DNA of 64,000 nucleotides from Suilimivivens sp964393865. Lineage in GTDB: Bacteria; Bacillota; Clostridia; Lachnospirales; Lachnospiraceae. Below, piece by piece: positions 42,160 through 51,551 of this stretch (position 1 is the stretch's first letter; each line of letters starts with the position of its first letter). The notes under the pieces were generated by a model that saw only the letters and a list, made by a program, of their open reading frames with translations, was not told the DNA's origin and ran no database searches. The position numbers and the translations under genes were made by a program. The stretch is from positions 1-64,000 of the forward strand of contig CAYMUW010000001.1 of assembly GCA_964393865.1 (NCBI GenBank), in the 5' to 3' direction.

Positions 42160-44418
42160 ATGAGAAAGGAAAAGAAGGTTAAAGAAAAGACTGTTGTTGA
42201 CAGGGAGACCAAAGCAAAGCTGAAGGCCGAAAAAAAAGCAGCTAAGGAAAAAGCTGCCCAGCTCAAGATGGAAACGAAAGAGAAAAAAGCGAAAGCGGTA
42301 AAGAAAGCCAAGAAAAAAGCGGAAAAGCAGGTGGGAGAAGCAAAATTTACTGCCCAGGCTGTAAAAGAAGTGCGGGGAGGCAGCAAGCGCAGTATTATGC
42401 AGACTCTGCTTATCGGATTTCTTGTTCCCGTAGCTATGATGATTATACTTGGTGTTGTGTGTTACAATACGGCAGCTTCAGGTATGGTTTCCAAGTATCA
42501 GGAATCGGCAGAATCCACAGTCTCTGCTGTGGGGAATTATTGCAGCTTGGTATGTTCTTCTATCTCCAGTAAGGCGTTAGAATTGATAGGAAGCGGCGAT
42601 GTGGCTGAATATTTTGAAAGGTATTATAAAAAGCAGGATATGGAATCCATTGAAAAGATGAGAAATGCGAAAACACTGCTTGGTAACGCCAAAAATACCA
42701 ATAAATACATGTATAGCTATAGTGTTGTTCCTGAGGGAGGAGCCTATCTTACATCCCTGACAGGCTCCATGAGTGATAATCCCCATGATGATTTTTTGGC
42801 ATCTCAGGAAGGGCAGTATCTTGCGGAGAATAAAACGATAAGAAATGCGTGGTTGGGATACCACAGCTACTTAGATGAAAATCTGAACAGTAAGGAGGAC
42901 GATTATGCCATTGCTTTTTACCAGAGATTTGCAAGGGGAGATTCCTACCTGATCTTTGATATCAGCATGGATGTAATCAAAGACATGCTGGCACAGATGG
43001 ACTTTGGAGAGGGAACTGTCAGGGCAATCGTATCAGCCGATGGCCGGGAAATTGTTTCCATTCAGGGCAAAGAGGACGAAGCTGTGGAGGATACCTGGTT
43101 TGTTGGACAGAGCTTTTTTGAAAACTCCAGGGAACAGGAAGAAACGACCAGTCAAAACGTAAAGGTAAATGGCAAGAATTATGTTTATTTGGCCACGCCG
43201 GTGGGAAATACGGGCATAATGATCTGTGCGTTGATTCCCAGAAGTAATCTGATGGGACAGGCCAATACGATTCGGATAATCACTATTATCATGGTAATTT
43301 TGGCGGTAGCAGCAGCTATGCTTACGGGAGGATTTATTTCCATCGGTATCAGCCGGGAGGTAAAGACTATGACCCTTGGCATATCTAAGGTTGCGGAGGG
43401 TGACTTAAGCGACAGCTTTTGCACAAAACGCAAGGATGAGTTTGGCATTCTTACGGGAAGCTTGAACAAGATGCTGGAGAGTATGCGTATGCTGATGCAG
43501 GATATGCAAAAATTTGGTGTTAAGGTTCGTGAAATGGCTGCTGATGTATCGGAGCGGGCAGGCAATATTGATGACTCCATAAAGAATACCTCACATACCA
43601 TGGATGAGGTAGCAAGAGGCGTTCAGTCCCAGGCCGAGGAGACAGAAAGCAGCAATGAAAAGATGATAGCCTTTTCAGATAATATTACTGCGGTTACGGA
43701 TCAAACCAGTCAAATGGAAAAAACTGCCGATAAAGCCATTGAAGCAGTGGGTGAAGGCAGAGAGATTGTGCAGGAATTAAACCAGAAGAGCGCATCTACC
43801 GTTTCCCTTACCAAAATACTGGTGGAAAATATTAAGGAAGTGGAAAGAAATTCGGAGGAGATCAAAGGGTTTGTAGAGGTAATTAACAGTATCGCCGGAC
43901 AAACCAATCTGCTTTCCCTGAATGCATCGATAGAAGCTGCAAGAGCAGGAGAGGCCGGAAGAGGATTTTCGGTGGTAGCGGAGGAAATCAGAAAGCTGGC
44001 AGACCAGTCCAAGGAATCCGGAAACAGGATACAGGATATTGTCTCCGTTATCGGAAATACCACCCAAAAAACCGCAGAGTCCGCTAAACGGGCCGAAACG
44101 ATGGTACAGGAGCAGGCGCAGGCACTGTTGCAGACGGTAGAGGTATTCGGAAGAATACAGGAATGTGTGGGTGAATTGGTAGAAGGTATCCGAATGACGC
44201 TTGACCGTCTCCAACAGATTACTGAGGAAAAGGTTCATGTGCAGGATTCTATTCAAAATATTTCCTCTGTTTCCGAGCAGGTGGCAGCCTCCACACAGGA
44301 GGTTACCGCAACCCTTGGAGAGCAGACAGAGGTAATCAGCAGACTTACCGTTAAGGCGGAAGAGCTTAGCAGGGAAGCCGAGGAGCTGGATAAGTCAATT
44401 GCAAGATTTAAGCTTTAA
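42160..44418 (+). CDS. Methyl-accepting chemotaxis protein with lysine-rich N terminus
   Basis: 752 residues. Residues ~1-78 are cytoplasmic and extremely rich in Lys/Ala/Glu (charged helix or coiled coil). They precede TM1 (~82-105, TLLIGFLVPVAMMIILGVV). An extracellular Cache-like sensor spans ~110-365. TM2 (~370-400, IRIITIIMVILAVAAAMLTG) leads to HAMP, then the kinase-control domain with hairpin tip AGQTNLLSLNASIEAARAGE near 580-600. It signals to CheA/CheW. It sits 17 bp after the esterase gene and 43 bp before GH2, inside the mannan operon, so it probably senses mannan-derived sugar or a loaded binding protein. No flagellar or che gene is nearby. The basic N-terminal extension is unusual for this family. 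Confidence 0.85.
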   Translation: MRKEKKVKEKTVVDRETKAKLKAEKKAAKEKAAQLKMETKEKKAKAVKKAKKKAEKQVGEAKFTAQAVKEVRGGSKRSIMQTLLIGFLVPVAMMIILGVVCYNTAASGMVSKYQESAESTVSAVGNYCSLVCSSISSKALELIGSGDVAEYFERYYKKQDMESIEKMRNAKTLLGNAKNTNKYMYSYSVVPEGGAYLTSLTGSMSDNPHDDFLASQEGQYLAENKTIRNAWLGYHSYLDENLNSKEDDYAIAFYQRFARGDSYLIFDISMDVIKDMLAQMDFGEGTVRAIVSADGREIVSIQGKEDEAVEDTWFVGQSFFENSREQEETTSQNVKVNGKNYVYLATPVGNTGIMICALIPRSNLMGQANTIRIITIIMVILAVAAAMLTGGFISIGISREVKTMTLGISKVAEGDLSDSFCTKRKDEFGILTGSLNKMLESMRMLMQDMQKFGVKVREMAADVSERAGNIDDSIKNTSHTMDEVARGVQSQAEETESSNEKMIAFSDNITAVTDQTSQMEKTADKAIEAVGEGREIVQELNQKSASTVSLTKILVENIKEVERNSEEIKGFVEVINSIAGQTNLLSLNASIEAARAGEAGRGFSVVAEEIRKLADQSKESGNRIQDIVSVIGNTTQKTAESAKRAETMVQEQAQALLQTVEVFGRIQECVGELVEGIRMTLDRLQQITEEKVHVQDSIQNISSVSEQVAASTQEVTATLGEQTEVISRLTVKAEELSREAEELDKSIARFKL

Positions 44419-44461
44419 TAGAAAAGCTGGATACGGAAAAGATTTGGAGGTCAGATAATAG

Positions 44462-47400
44462 TTGGCGATTAAGAAATTGTGGAATACGGGATGGGAGTTC
44501 TGTGAACAGGAGCTTGCAAGTGAAAACCATCAGATACCCCGGGATAGGGTTTGGGAAAAAATCGATATTCCTCATGACTGGATGATTTATGACGTTCATA
44601 ATCTGTATCGTGACAGCATTGGCTGGTATCACAAAGAATTTGAATTAAGTGAGCTGAAACCGCAGGATGAAATATGCCTGCGGTTTGATGGTGTGTATAT
44701 GGATACCACGGTGTTTGTGAACGGAAGAGAAGCAGGACAGTGGAAGTATGGTTATTCTACCTTTGAAACGGAAATCACCCCGTTTTTAAAGCCGGGGGTA
44801 AATGAAGTACATGTGAAGGTAGTTTATCAGTCTCCGAACACCAGATGGTATTCCGGCGCAGGAATCTACAGAAATGTATGGTGGAAAAGCAGAAACAAGA
44901 CCCATATTTTATCCGATGGAATATACATTACACCTGTCAGGGAAGATGAGAAGAACTGGCGGGTAGAGATTGATACGGAGGTAAAAGCAGAAGAGGGAGC
45001 AGGAAGCTTTGGCCTGCTATTAAAGCAATATATCTGTGACGCACAGGGAAATGAAACAGGCAGGGTGGAGGATCGGTTGGATTTGAATCCCGGTCAGGAG
45101 TTTACCATCTCCCAGCAAATTGACTCTTTATCCTGTCCGAAGCTTTGGAATTTGGAACAAGGTAATCTTTATTATTTATGTACGGAGCTGTGGAAGGATG
45201 GAGAGCTTCTTGAATCGGAGAAGCAAAGCTTTGGCTTTCGAACCATGGAGTTTTCTCCTGACAGAGGCTTTTGCCTGAACGGACGAAAGGTGAAAATTAA
45301 CGGTGTATGTGAGCACCATGATTTTGGCTGTTTGGGAGCTGCCTTTTCCAGGGCTGCGGCCAGAAGGAAGTTACTCATGCTTCGGGAAATGGGTGTCAAC
45401 GCTATCAGAACCTCTCACAATATGCCGGCTCCCGAATGGATGGATTTAACTGATGAAATGGGCTTTCTGGTTCTGCCGGAGGCCTTTGATATGTGGGAAA
45501 AGTCCAAGACAACCTATGATTATGCCCGTTTTTTCAACGAATGGTATGAAAAGGATGTGGAATCATGGGTAAGGCGTGACCGCAACAGGGCAAGCCTTAT
45601 GATGTGGAGCATCGGAAATGAAATACAGGACACGCTGGCTGAGGAAAGAGGCATGGAGATTACCGCAAATTTAAGGAATGCCGTGCGAAGATATGATTAC
45701 AAGAAACATGCACCTGTCACATTGGGCTCTAATTTCATGAAGTGGGAAAACCCGCAAAAGTGTGCTGGGCAGCTGGACTGTGTGGGCTATAATTATTCGG
45801 AATATTTATATGAGGATCATCATAAGGAGCATAAGGACTGGGTTATTTACGGCAGTGAGACCGCTTCTATTCTCTCCAGCAGGAGCATTTATCATTTCCC
45901 AAGGGAAAAGTCCATACTTACGGACGAAGATGAGCAGTGCTCCGCACTTGGAAACAGCATTACAGGCTGGGGAGCCAAGAGCTATGAGGACTGTATCGGA
46001 GATGATAGGGATGCCGGGTTTTCCATGGGGCAGTTTATCTGGACCGGATTTGATTATATCGGAGAGTCAACGCCTTATGAGACGAAGAACAGCTATTTTG
46101 GGCAGATAGATACCGCAGGCTTTCCAAAGGATGCATTTTATATCTTCCAGTCGGAATGGACAGACTATCGAAAAGCCCCTATGGTTCATGTTTTTCCTTA
46201 TTGGGACTTTGGAGAAGGGCAGAATATTGACGTACAGGTATGCTCCAACGCTCCGTCAGTGGAATTGTTCGTAAATGGTGAGAGCAGAGGCAGGCATGAG
46301 ATTAATCATAAAAGCGGAAGAAATCAAATCGGGAAATGGCTTGTTCCCTATGAAAAGGGTGAAATTACAGCAATAGCCTATGATGAGTCCGGCAGGGAAA
46401 TTGCTCGAGAAACCAGGCGATCCTTTGGGGACGCATATTGTCTTACGGTCAATGCCGACAAGAAAGAGATTTTAGCGGACGGCCAGGACATGGCTTTCCT
46501 GGAGATAGGTGTTTTGGATCAGCAGGGCAATCCGGTTGAGAATGCCAGGAACCGTATCCATGTTCAGGTTTCGGGCCAGGGAAGACTGATCGGTCTTGAC
46601 AACGGTGACAGTGCGGATTTTGATGAGTTTAAAGGAAAAAGCAAAAGGCTGTTTGGAGGAAAGCTGCTTGCGGTAATCGGAAGCAAAACGCAGGCAGGGG
46701 AGATTGAAGTCAGGATTTCCTCAAAAGGGCTTGTGGATTGCTGTCTTACTCTTCGTGCTGTTTCTGCACCTGTTATGGAAGGGATATCTGCAACAGAAGA
46801 AAATCAGGATTACCCCGTTTATGGCGGCGGTTCAAAAGGAATGCCTTTATCTCTTGGTGAGGAAGAGATACCGGTCAGAAAGCTGGAGCTCTATCCGGAC
46901 GGGGAATGTACCCTAACAAAGGAAAGGCCGCAGCTGCAGGTTCGGGCTGTTATTTATCCTGAGAATGCAAGCTATCGGGAGCTGGAATGGAGAGCAACCA
47001 ATGATACCGGCATTGATGTAGGATATGTAAAGCTGCATCCCGGTAAAAATGAAGTAATACTCCATGCCCAGGGTGACGGCAAATTTCGGTTGAAATGTTT
47101 TGCCAGAAACGGAGGCTCTGCGGTAAGCGTGCAGACCGCACTTGAAATGCAAGCGGAAGGCATCGGCAGAGCACTTTTAAATCCTTATGAGGAGGTTCCC
47201 GCAGGCCTATGTGAATTTCGCAGCGGTCAGTGCGGGGAAGGCATTGAGCATGGAATCGGTTTTCTTGGAACAGAGGACGGAGAGGGTGACTGTACGATAG
47301 GCTTTACCGGTCTGGATTTCGGAGACTTTGGAACAGAGGAAATCGTGCTGCCTGTTTTTGCCAACACCAATAATCCTGTAATCTTCCAAATTTGGGAGGA

Positions 47401-47950
47401 AAATCCTAAGGAGAAGGAAAGCGCGCTGTTGGCGGATTGCTTTTATTTTAAGCCGCCCCAGTGGATGGTTTTTCAGGAGGAGACCTACAAGCTGAGCCGC
47501 CGGATCAAAGGCAATGCCCAGATCTATATTACAACAGGCCATAATTTCCAGCTCAGAGGTATCCGCTTTAACAGAAGTGAAAAGGCTTATGCGCTTTTAA
47601 AGGCGGCGGAGTGTGACCGCATTTACGGAGATGCTTATGAAATCCGTGAGGACAGGATTGAAAAAATTGGAAATAATGTTACACTGGAATTCCATGATAT
47701 GGATTTTGGAGAGCAGGGGGCAGGAGCAATCACCGTTAGCTATCGTTCCGGTTTGGAGCTGAATCCCATCCAAATCCGTTTTACAGGAGAAGGCGTAAAT
47801 AGCATTCAGGTGGTAGAGGCGGAACAGAGAGAAGAATATGGAGAGCAGACCTTTGGGATCGAGATACTAAGAGGCAAAGGAAAGCTGGAGTTTATTTTCC
47901 TGCCGGGAAGCTGTTTTGACTTTCAGTGGTTTCAGTTTCAAAAGAAATAA
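44462..47950 (+). CDS. Large GH2 beta-glycosidase with C-terminal accessory domains
   Basis: 1162 residues, TTG start with GGAGG 11 bp upstream, no signal peptide. GH2 sugar-binding, immunoglobulin-like and TIM-barrel domains fill ~1-600. Acid/base Glu387 is in SIGNEIQD and nucleophile Glu466 in YGSETAS. A DUF4982-like domain, Big-type strands and a carbohydrate-binding beta-sandwich follow (~610-1162). Candidate activities are beta-galactosidase or beta-mannosidase; context favours exo-cleavage of mannan or galacto(gluco)mannan fragments. Length well above LacZ comes from the C-terminal modules, which is odd for an intracellular enzyme. The GH1-ManA fusion gene follows after 41 bp. Confidence 0.8.
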   Translation: MAIKKLWNTGWEFCEQELASENHQIPRDRVWEKIDIPHDWMIYDVHNLYRDSIGWYHKEFELSELKPQDEICLRFDGVYMDTTVFVNGREAGQWKYGYSTFETEITPFLKPGVNEVHVKVVYQSPNTRWYSGAGIYRNVWWKSRNKTHILSDGIYITPVREDEKNWRVEIDTEVKAEEGAGSFGLLLKQYICDAQGNETGRVEDRLDLNPGQEFTISQQIDSLSCPKLWNLEQGNLYYLCTELWKDGELLESEKQSFGFRTMEFSPDRGFCLNGRKVKINGVCEHHDFGCLGAAFSRAAARRKLLMLREMGVNAIRTSHNMPAPEWMDLTDEMGFLVLPEAFDMWEKSKTTYDYARFFNEWYEKDVESWVRRDRNRASLMMWSIGNEIQDTLAEERGMEITANLRNAVRRYDYKKHAPVTLGSNFMKWENPQKCAGQLDCVGYNYSEYLYEDHHKEHKDWVIYGSETASILSSRSIYHFPREKSILTDEDEQCSALGNSITGWGAKSYEDCIGDDRDAGFSMGQFIWTGFDYIGESTPYETKNSYFGQIDTAGFPKDAFYIFQSEWTDYRKAPMVHVFPYWDFGEGQNIDVQVCSNAPSVELFVNGESRGRHEINHKSGRNQIGKWLVPYEKGEITAIAYDESGREIARETRRSFGDAYCLTVNADKKEILADGQDMAFLEIGVLDQQGNPVENARNRIHVQVSGQGRLIGLDNGDSADFDEFKGKSKRLFGGKLLAVIGSKTQAGEIEVRISSKGLVDCCLTLRAVSAPVMEGISATEENQDYPVYGGGSKGMPLSLGEEEIPVRKLELYPDGECTLTKERPQLQVRAVIYPENASYRELEWRATNDTGIDVGYVKLHPGKNEVILHAQGDGKFRLKCFARNGGSAVSVQTALEMQAEGIGRALLNPYEEVPAGLCEFRSGQCGEGIEHGIGFLGTEDGEGDCTIGFTGLDFGDFGTEEIVLPVFANTNNPVIFQIWEENPKEKESALLADCFYFKPPQWMVFQEETYKLSRRIKGNAQIYITTGHNFQLRGIRFNRSEKAYALLKAAECDRIYGDAYEIREDRIEKIGNNVTLEFHDMDFGEQGAGAITVSYRSGLELNPIQIRFTGEGVNSIQVVEAEQREEYGEQTFGIEILRGKGKLEFIFLPGSCFDFQWFQFQKK

Positions 47951-47991
47951 GATGCTTTATAATTTTTAACATAATCAAGGAGGAAGAATAG

Positions 47992-50298
47992 ATGTTTCGT
48001 GATGATTTTGTCTGGGGTGTGGCAAGCAGCGCATATCAGATTGAAGGAAGAGAGGAAGGAGACGGCTGCGGGAAGATGATCTGGGATACCTTTACAGAGG
48101 AGGGACGTATTCTGGATGGATATACTTCTGAGGTAGCCTGTGACCATATGCATCGTTATAAGGAAGACTACGCGCTGATGAGAATGCTTGGCATTAAGGC
48201 GTATCGTTTTTCCGTCAGCTGGGCAAGGCTGATCCCCGAAGGAACGGGAAAGATCAATGAGAAGGCGGTGGCTCTGTATCGTGATATGATACTGGAAATG
48301 AAGAAAAACGGCATTGAGCCTTATCTGACCATGTATCACTGGGAGTTCCCCCAGGCGCTTCAGGACAGGGGAGGATGGCTGAATGAGGAGGTCATAGAAT
48401 GGTTTGGCGAGTATGCTAAAGCCGTTGCGGAAAATTTCTCCGATATTTGTGAGAATTTTATTACCTTAAATGAGCCGGAATGCTTCGTGGGTATCGGTCA
48501 TCTTTCCGGTGTTCATGCACCCGGTTTAAAGCTGCCTCAGAAGGATGTGTTCCAGATCGCACACAATGCCCTTCGTGCCCATGGACAGGCTGTTATTAAT
48601 TTGAGAAAGTATGCCTGCCGTCCGATTAAGGTGGGATATGCGCCTACCTGCGGTATGGCCTACCCGGCAACCAATAAGCCGGAGGATATTGAGGCCGCAA
48701 GAAAGGTGCTGTTTGGTTTTTATCAGCCCATGGAGAACTGGACCTGGAATGTGGCGTGGTTTAACGATCCCGTATTCCTTGGAAAATACCCGGAGGAGGG
48801 CCTTAAGAAATTTGCGGAGTATCTTCCCGTTATCACAGAGGAGGATATGAAATTAATTTCCCAGCCCTTGGACTTTATGGGACAGAATATTTATAACGGC
48901 TATATGATAAGACAGGGGGATGACGGAGACATTGAGTTTGTGGACAGGCCTGCGGGCTTTCCCAAGACCGCGGCAAACTGGCCGGTAACGCCTGACTGCT
49001 TTTACTGGGGTGTGAAATTCCTGTATGACAGATATAAGCTGCCCCTTTATATTACTGAAAACGGCATGTCCTGCCATGATGATGTGTCACTGGACGGAAA
49101 GGTGCATGACCCTAACAGACAGAATTTCCTTGATTTATATATTTCTGCTCTGCAGAAGGCAAATGACGAGGGCGTGGATGTAAGAGGCTACTTCCTTTGG
49201 ACCTTCCTTGATAATTTTGAGTGGGATAAGGGCTACACGGAGCGTTTCGGAATTGTTCATGTGGATTTTGCCACACAAAAGAGAATTGTTAAGGATTCCG
49301 CATATTGGTATCAGAAGATTATAGAAACCAACGGAGCCGAGCTTACCATTAATAAGAGGCCCAGACAAATTTTGTTCCTTGATCCCGTATTCAAGCAGAT
49401 GATCTGGGGCGGAAGCCAGCTTCGGGATAAGTTCGGATATGAAATTCCCGGAGACAATACAGGGGAATGCTGGGCCATCAGTGCGCATCCTAACGGTGAC
49501 TGTGTGGTGAAGGAAGGTATTTATAAAGGAAAGACCTTGTCCCAGCTCTGGAAAGAGGAGCCCGAGCTGTTCGGAAACCTTGATCTGGACAGGTTCCCGC
49601 TGCTGATTAAGATTATTGATGCAAAGGATAACCTGAGCATTCAGGTACATCCTGATGATGCTTATGCAGGCGTGCATGAAAACGGTTCTCTTGGCAAGAC
49701 AGAATGCTGGTATGTGCTTGACTGTCCCGAAGGGGCATCCTTAGTGGTTGGCCATAATGCAAAGACCAGAGAAGAATTAAAGGAAATGATCGAGCAGGGC
49801 AGATGGGGAGAGCTGATTCGTGAAATACCTGTTAAGAAGGGAGATTTTATTCAGATCGATCCGGGTACGGTTCATGCCATCAAGGGAGGCCTTATGATCC
49901 TTGAGACCCAGCAGAACAGTGATATTACCTATCGCGTGTACGACTACGACAGACTGACGGACGGAAAACCCCGCCAGCTGCATGTTAAGCAGAGCATTGA
50001 TGTGATTACCGTGCCTGCGGCTTCCGTGGAAAACAGCATTAAATCCATGGCAAACCTTCCCGAAAACGTAATGAATGAGCTGATCAGCTGTGATTATTAC
50101 AGGGTGTGGAAGCTGGATGTGACAAAGCCTGTAACCGTATTACAGGAGTATCCTTTTATGAATATGAGTGTCATTGAGGGAGAAGGTCTGGTGAATGGAC
50201 AGATGATTAAAAAGGGCGATCACTTCATCCTGCCTGCTGGGATAGGCGAGGTAGAGCTTCGAGGGGAGATGCAGATTATTGCGTCTACGGTTCAGTGA
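47992..50298 (+). CDS. GH1 beta-glycosidase fused to class I mannose-6-phosphate isomerase
   Basis: 768 residues in one uninterrupted frame, AGGAGG ribosome-binding site. Residues ~1-445 are a complete GH1 enzyme: FVWGVASSAYQIEG, acid/base Glu161 in TLNEPE, nucleophile Glu356 in YITENGM, DNFEWDKGYTERFG and KDSAYWY. The signature is that of non-phosphorylated beta-glucosidases/mannosidases. After a ~13-residue linker, residues ~459-768 are a complete ManA: LDPVFKQMIWGG, zinc ligands in SIQVHPDD, KTECWY and PGTVHAI, and YRVYDYDR. The fusion would couple release of a terminal sugar from mannooligosaccharides with conversion of mannose-6-phosphate to fructose-6-phosphate; the mannose kinase is not in the window. 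Last gene of the mannan locus. Confidence 0.92.
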   Translation: MFRDDFVWGVASSAYQIEGREEGDGCGKMIWDTFTEEGRILDGYTSEVACDHMHRYKEDYALMRMLGIKAYRFSVSWARLIPEGTGKINEKAVALYRDMILEMKKNGIEPYLTMYHWEFPQALQDRGGWLNEEVIEWFGEYAKAVAENFSDICENFITLNEPECFVGIGHLSGVHAPGLKLPQKDVFQIAHNALRAHGQAVINLRKYACRPIKVGYAPTCGMAYPATNKPEDIEAARKVLFGFYQPMENWTWNVAWFNDPVFLGKYPEEGLKKFAEYLPVITEEDMKLISQPLDFMGQNIYNGYMIRQGDDGDIEFVDRPAGFPKTAANWPVTPDCFYWGVKFLYDRYKLPLYITENGMSCHDDVSLDGKVHDPNRQNFLDLYISALQKANDEGVDVRGYFLWTFLDNFEWDKGYTERFGIVHVDFATQKRIVKDSAYWYQKIIETNGAELTINKRPRQILFLDPVFKQMIWGGSQLRDKFGYEIPGDNTGECWAISAHPNGDCVVKEGIYKGKTLSQLWKEEPELFGNLDLDRFPLLIKIIDAKDNLSIQVHPDDAYAGVHENGSLGKTECWYVLDCPEGASLVVGHNAKTREELKEMIEQGRWGELIREIPVKKGDFIQIDPGTVHAIKGGLMILETQQNSDITYRVYDYDRLTDGKPRQLHVKQSIDVITVPAASVENSIKSMANLPENVMNELISCDYYRVWKLDVTKPVTVLQEYPFMNMSVIEGEGLVNGQMIKKGDHFILPAGIGEVELRGEMQIIASTVQ

Positions 50299-50344
50299 GT
50301 AAGGTAATAGATGAGTAGGTGAATAAAGGGTATTTATACGGAAG

Positions 50345-50423
50345 GCTGGTTTGAGTTTCCAAAAAATCAGTAACAATTCAGTCTTCGGCTGACATCTGGA
50401 GGCTGAATTGTTACAAAACCAGC
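50345..50423. repeat. Nested inverted repeat after the mannan locus
   Basis: GCTGGTTT (50345-50352) pairs with AAACCAGC (50416-50423), and inside it GTAACAATTCAG (50370-50381) pairs perfectly with CTGAATTGTTAC (50403-50414) around a 21-nt loop. No T run follows. It ends exactly where recognisable Rpn coding sequence begins. It may be the operon's terminator, a palindromic intergenic repeat, or the trace of the event that removed the Rpn N terminus. Confidence 0.6.
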
Positions 50424-51187
50424 ACGATCATTGACTTGTCATTTATCATTGCGTCGGAGTTGAATCTGTATGAGCATCAATCCACAGTCAATCCCAATAT
50501 TCCGTTAAGACAGCTTCAGTATGTGGCAACGATTTTGAGGGGTCTTGTATCGCAAAAAGCACTGTATTCCACCAAGCTGACCAAAACCCCTTATCCCAGA
50601 TTTGTAGTTTTTTATAATGGAGAGAGGGAGGAGCCTGAGCGGCAGATATTAAGGCTGTCAGATGCTTACTTAAAACAGGCAGATGAACCGGACTTAGAGC
50701 TGAAAGTCATAATGCTGAACATTAATTATGGCAAGAACAGGGAGCTGATGGAAAATTGTGAATCACTGAACACTGAAGGGCTATATGATTTTTAATGATA
50801 AGGTGAAAAATTACAGAAAAAGCATGACGGTAAAGGAAGCTGTCAGCAGAGCGGTTGATGAATGTATCAACGAAAATATTTTAGCAGATTTTCTGAGAAA
50901 GAATAAGGCGGAGGTAATGGCGATGGATATCTTTACATATGACCAGAAGCTTCATGAAGAGGTTATTGCAGAGGAAGCGGAAGAACGCGGAATGGAGCGT
51001 GGAATCGAGCGCGGTGAGATGCAGAAACTTATTTTACAGACAGTCAGGAAACTGAAAAGGGGGAAAGACTGCGGAGGTAATTGCACAGGAATTAGAGGAG
51101 GGAGAGGCTGTTATCAATAAAATCTGCGAAGCGGCGCAGGAAATGGCACCGGAATATGACATTGAGAAGATATATATGAAGCTATAA
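50424..51187 (+). pseudogene. Rpn-family nuclease relic with two frameshifts
   Basis: Similarity to Rpn/COG5464 proteins starts at IIDLSFIIASELNLYEHQST (frame beginning near 50424) and runs through PRFVVFYNGEREEPE and LRLSDAY to ESLNTEGLY. It then shifts frame near 50785 (YMIFNDKVKNYRKSM, RAVDECINENILADFLRKNK, MERGIERGEMQK). It shifts again at a G/A run near 51060, and the last part reads TAEVIAQELEEG...AAQEMAPEYDIEKIY to the stop at 51187. The first ~80 residues with the nuclease core start are missing. With two frameshifts and no start it is dead. Confidence 0.82.
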
Positions 51188-51228
51188 TTGCAGATACAGT
51201 ATTTATCGGGTTTTTCAAATAAGGTAGC

Positions 51229-51267
51229 AAAATCAGCTCCAAGCTAATGTGGCTTGGAGCTGATTTT
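51229..51267. terminator. Bidirectional terminator between Rpn relic and XRE gene
   Basis: AAAATCAGCTCCAAG (51229-51243) and CTTGGAGCTGATTTT (51253-51267) form a perfect 15-bp stem with a 9-nt loop, with A and T runs at the ends. It suits convergent transcription from both sides. Confidence 0.85.
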
Positions 51268-51274
51268 ATGTGGG

Positions 51275-51499
51275 TTATTTACAAGGAAAATGCCCTTTTT
51301 GGTTGCTGACACCCGTTATATAGTCCATGGAAACATCATAGTGCCGTGCCAGTATGATGATACTGTCAATTGGTATTCTTGTTTTTCCACTTTCATAATC
51401 GCAATAAGTTCTTTGACCAACATTTAGCAAATCTGCCACCCTCTGCTGTGTATAGGAATGTTCTTCTCTGATTTCCTTGATGCGTTCGTTGTATTTCAT
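51275..51499 (-). CDS. Small XRE-family helix-turn-helix repressor
   Basis: 74 residues, essentially one Cro/C1-type domain: MKYNERIKEIREEHSYTQQR, recognition region VADLLNVGQRTYCDYESGKT, and IPIDSIIILARHYDVSMDYI. A GGAGTG ribosome-binding site precedes the ATG. A perfect 10-bp-arm dyad lies 58 bp upstream of its start and fits between the -35 and -10 of a promoter reading the other way. It is therefore likely to repress that promoter, and perhaps itself. Such solitary repressors often derive from mobile elements. Confidence 0.85.
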   Translation of the reverse strand: MKYNERIKEIREEHSYTQQRVADLLNVGQRTYCDYESGKTRIPIDSIIILARHYDVSMDYITGVSNQKGHFPCK

Positions 51500-51551
51500 G
51501 TTTTTTTGTCACTCCTTTGTGTATAAATTATAAAAATATGTTGCTTATATA

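Noticed and set aside
46913..47174. Several antisense frames of 60-80 codons within the GH2 gene
   Set aside because: They are shadows of a GC-rich coding strand; no ribosome-binding site or family pattern.
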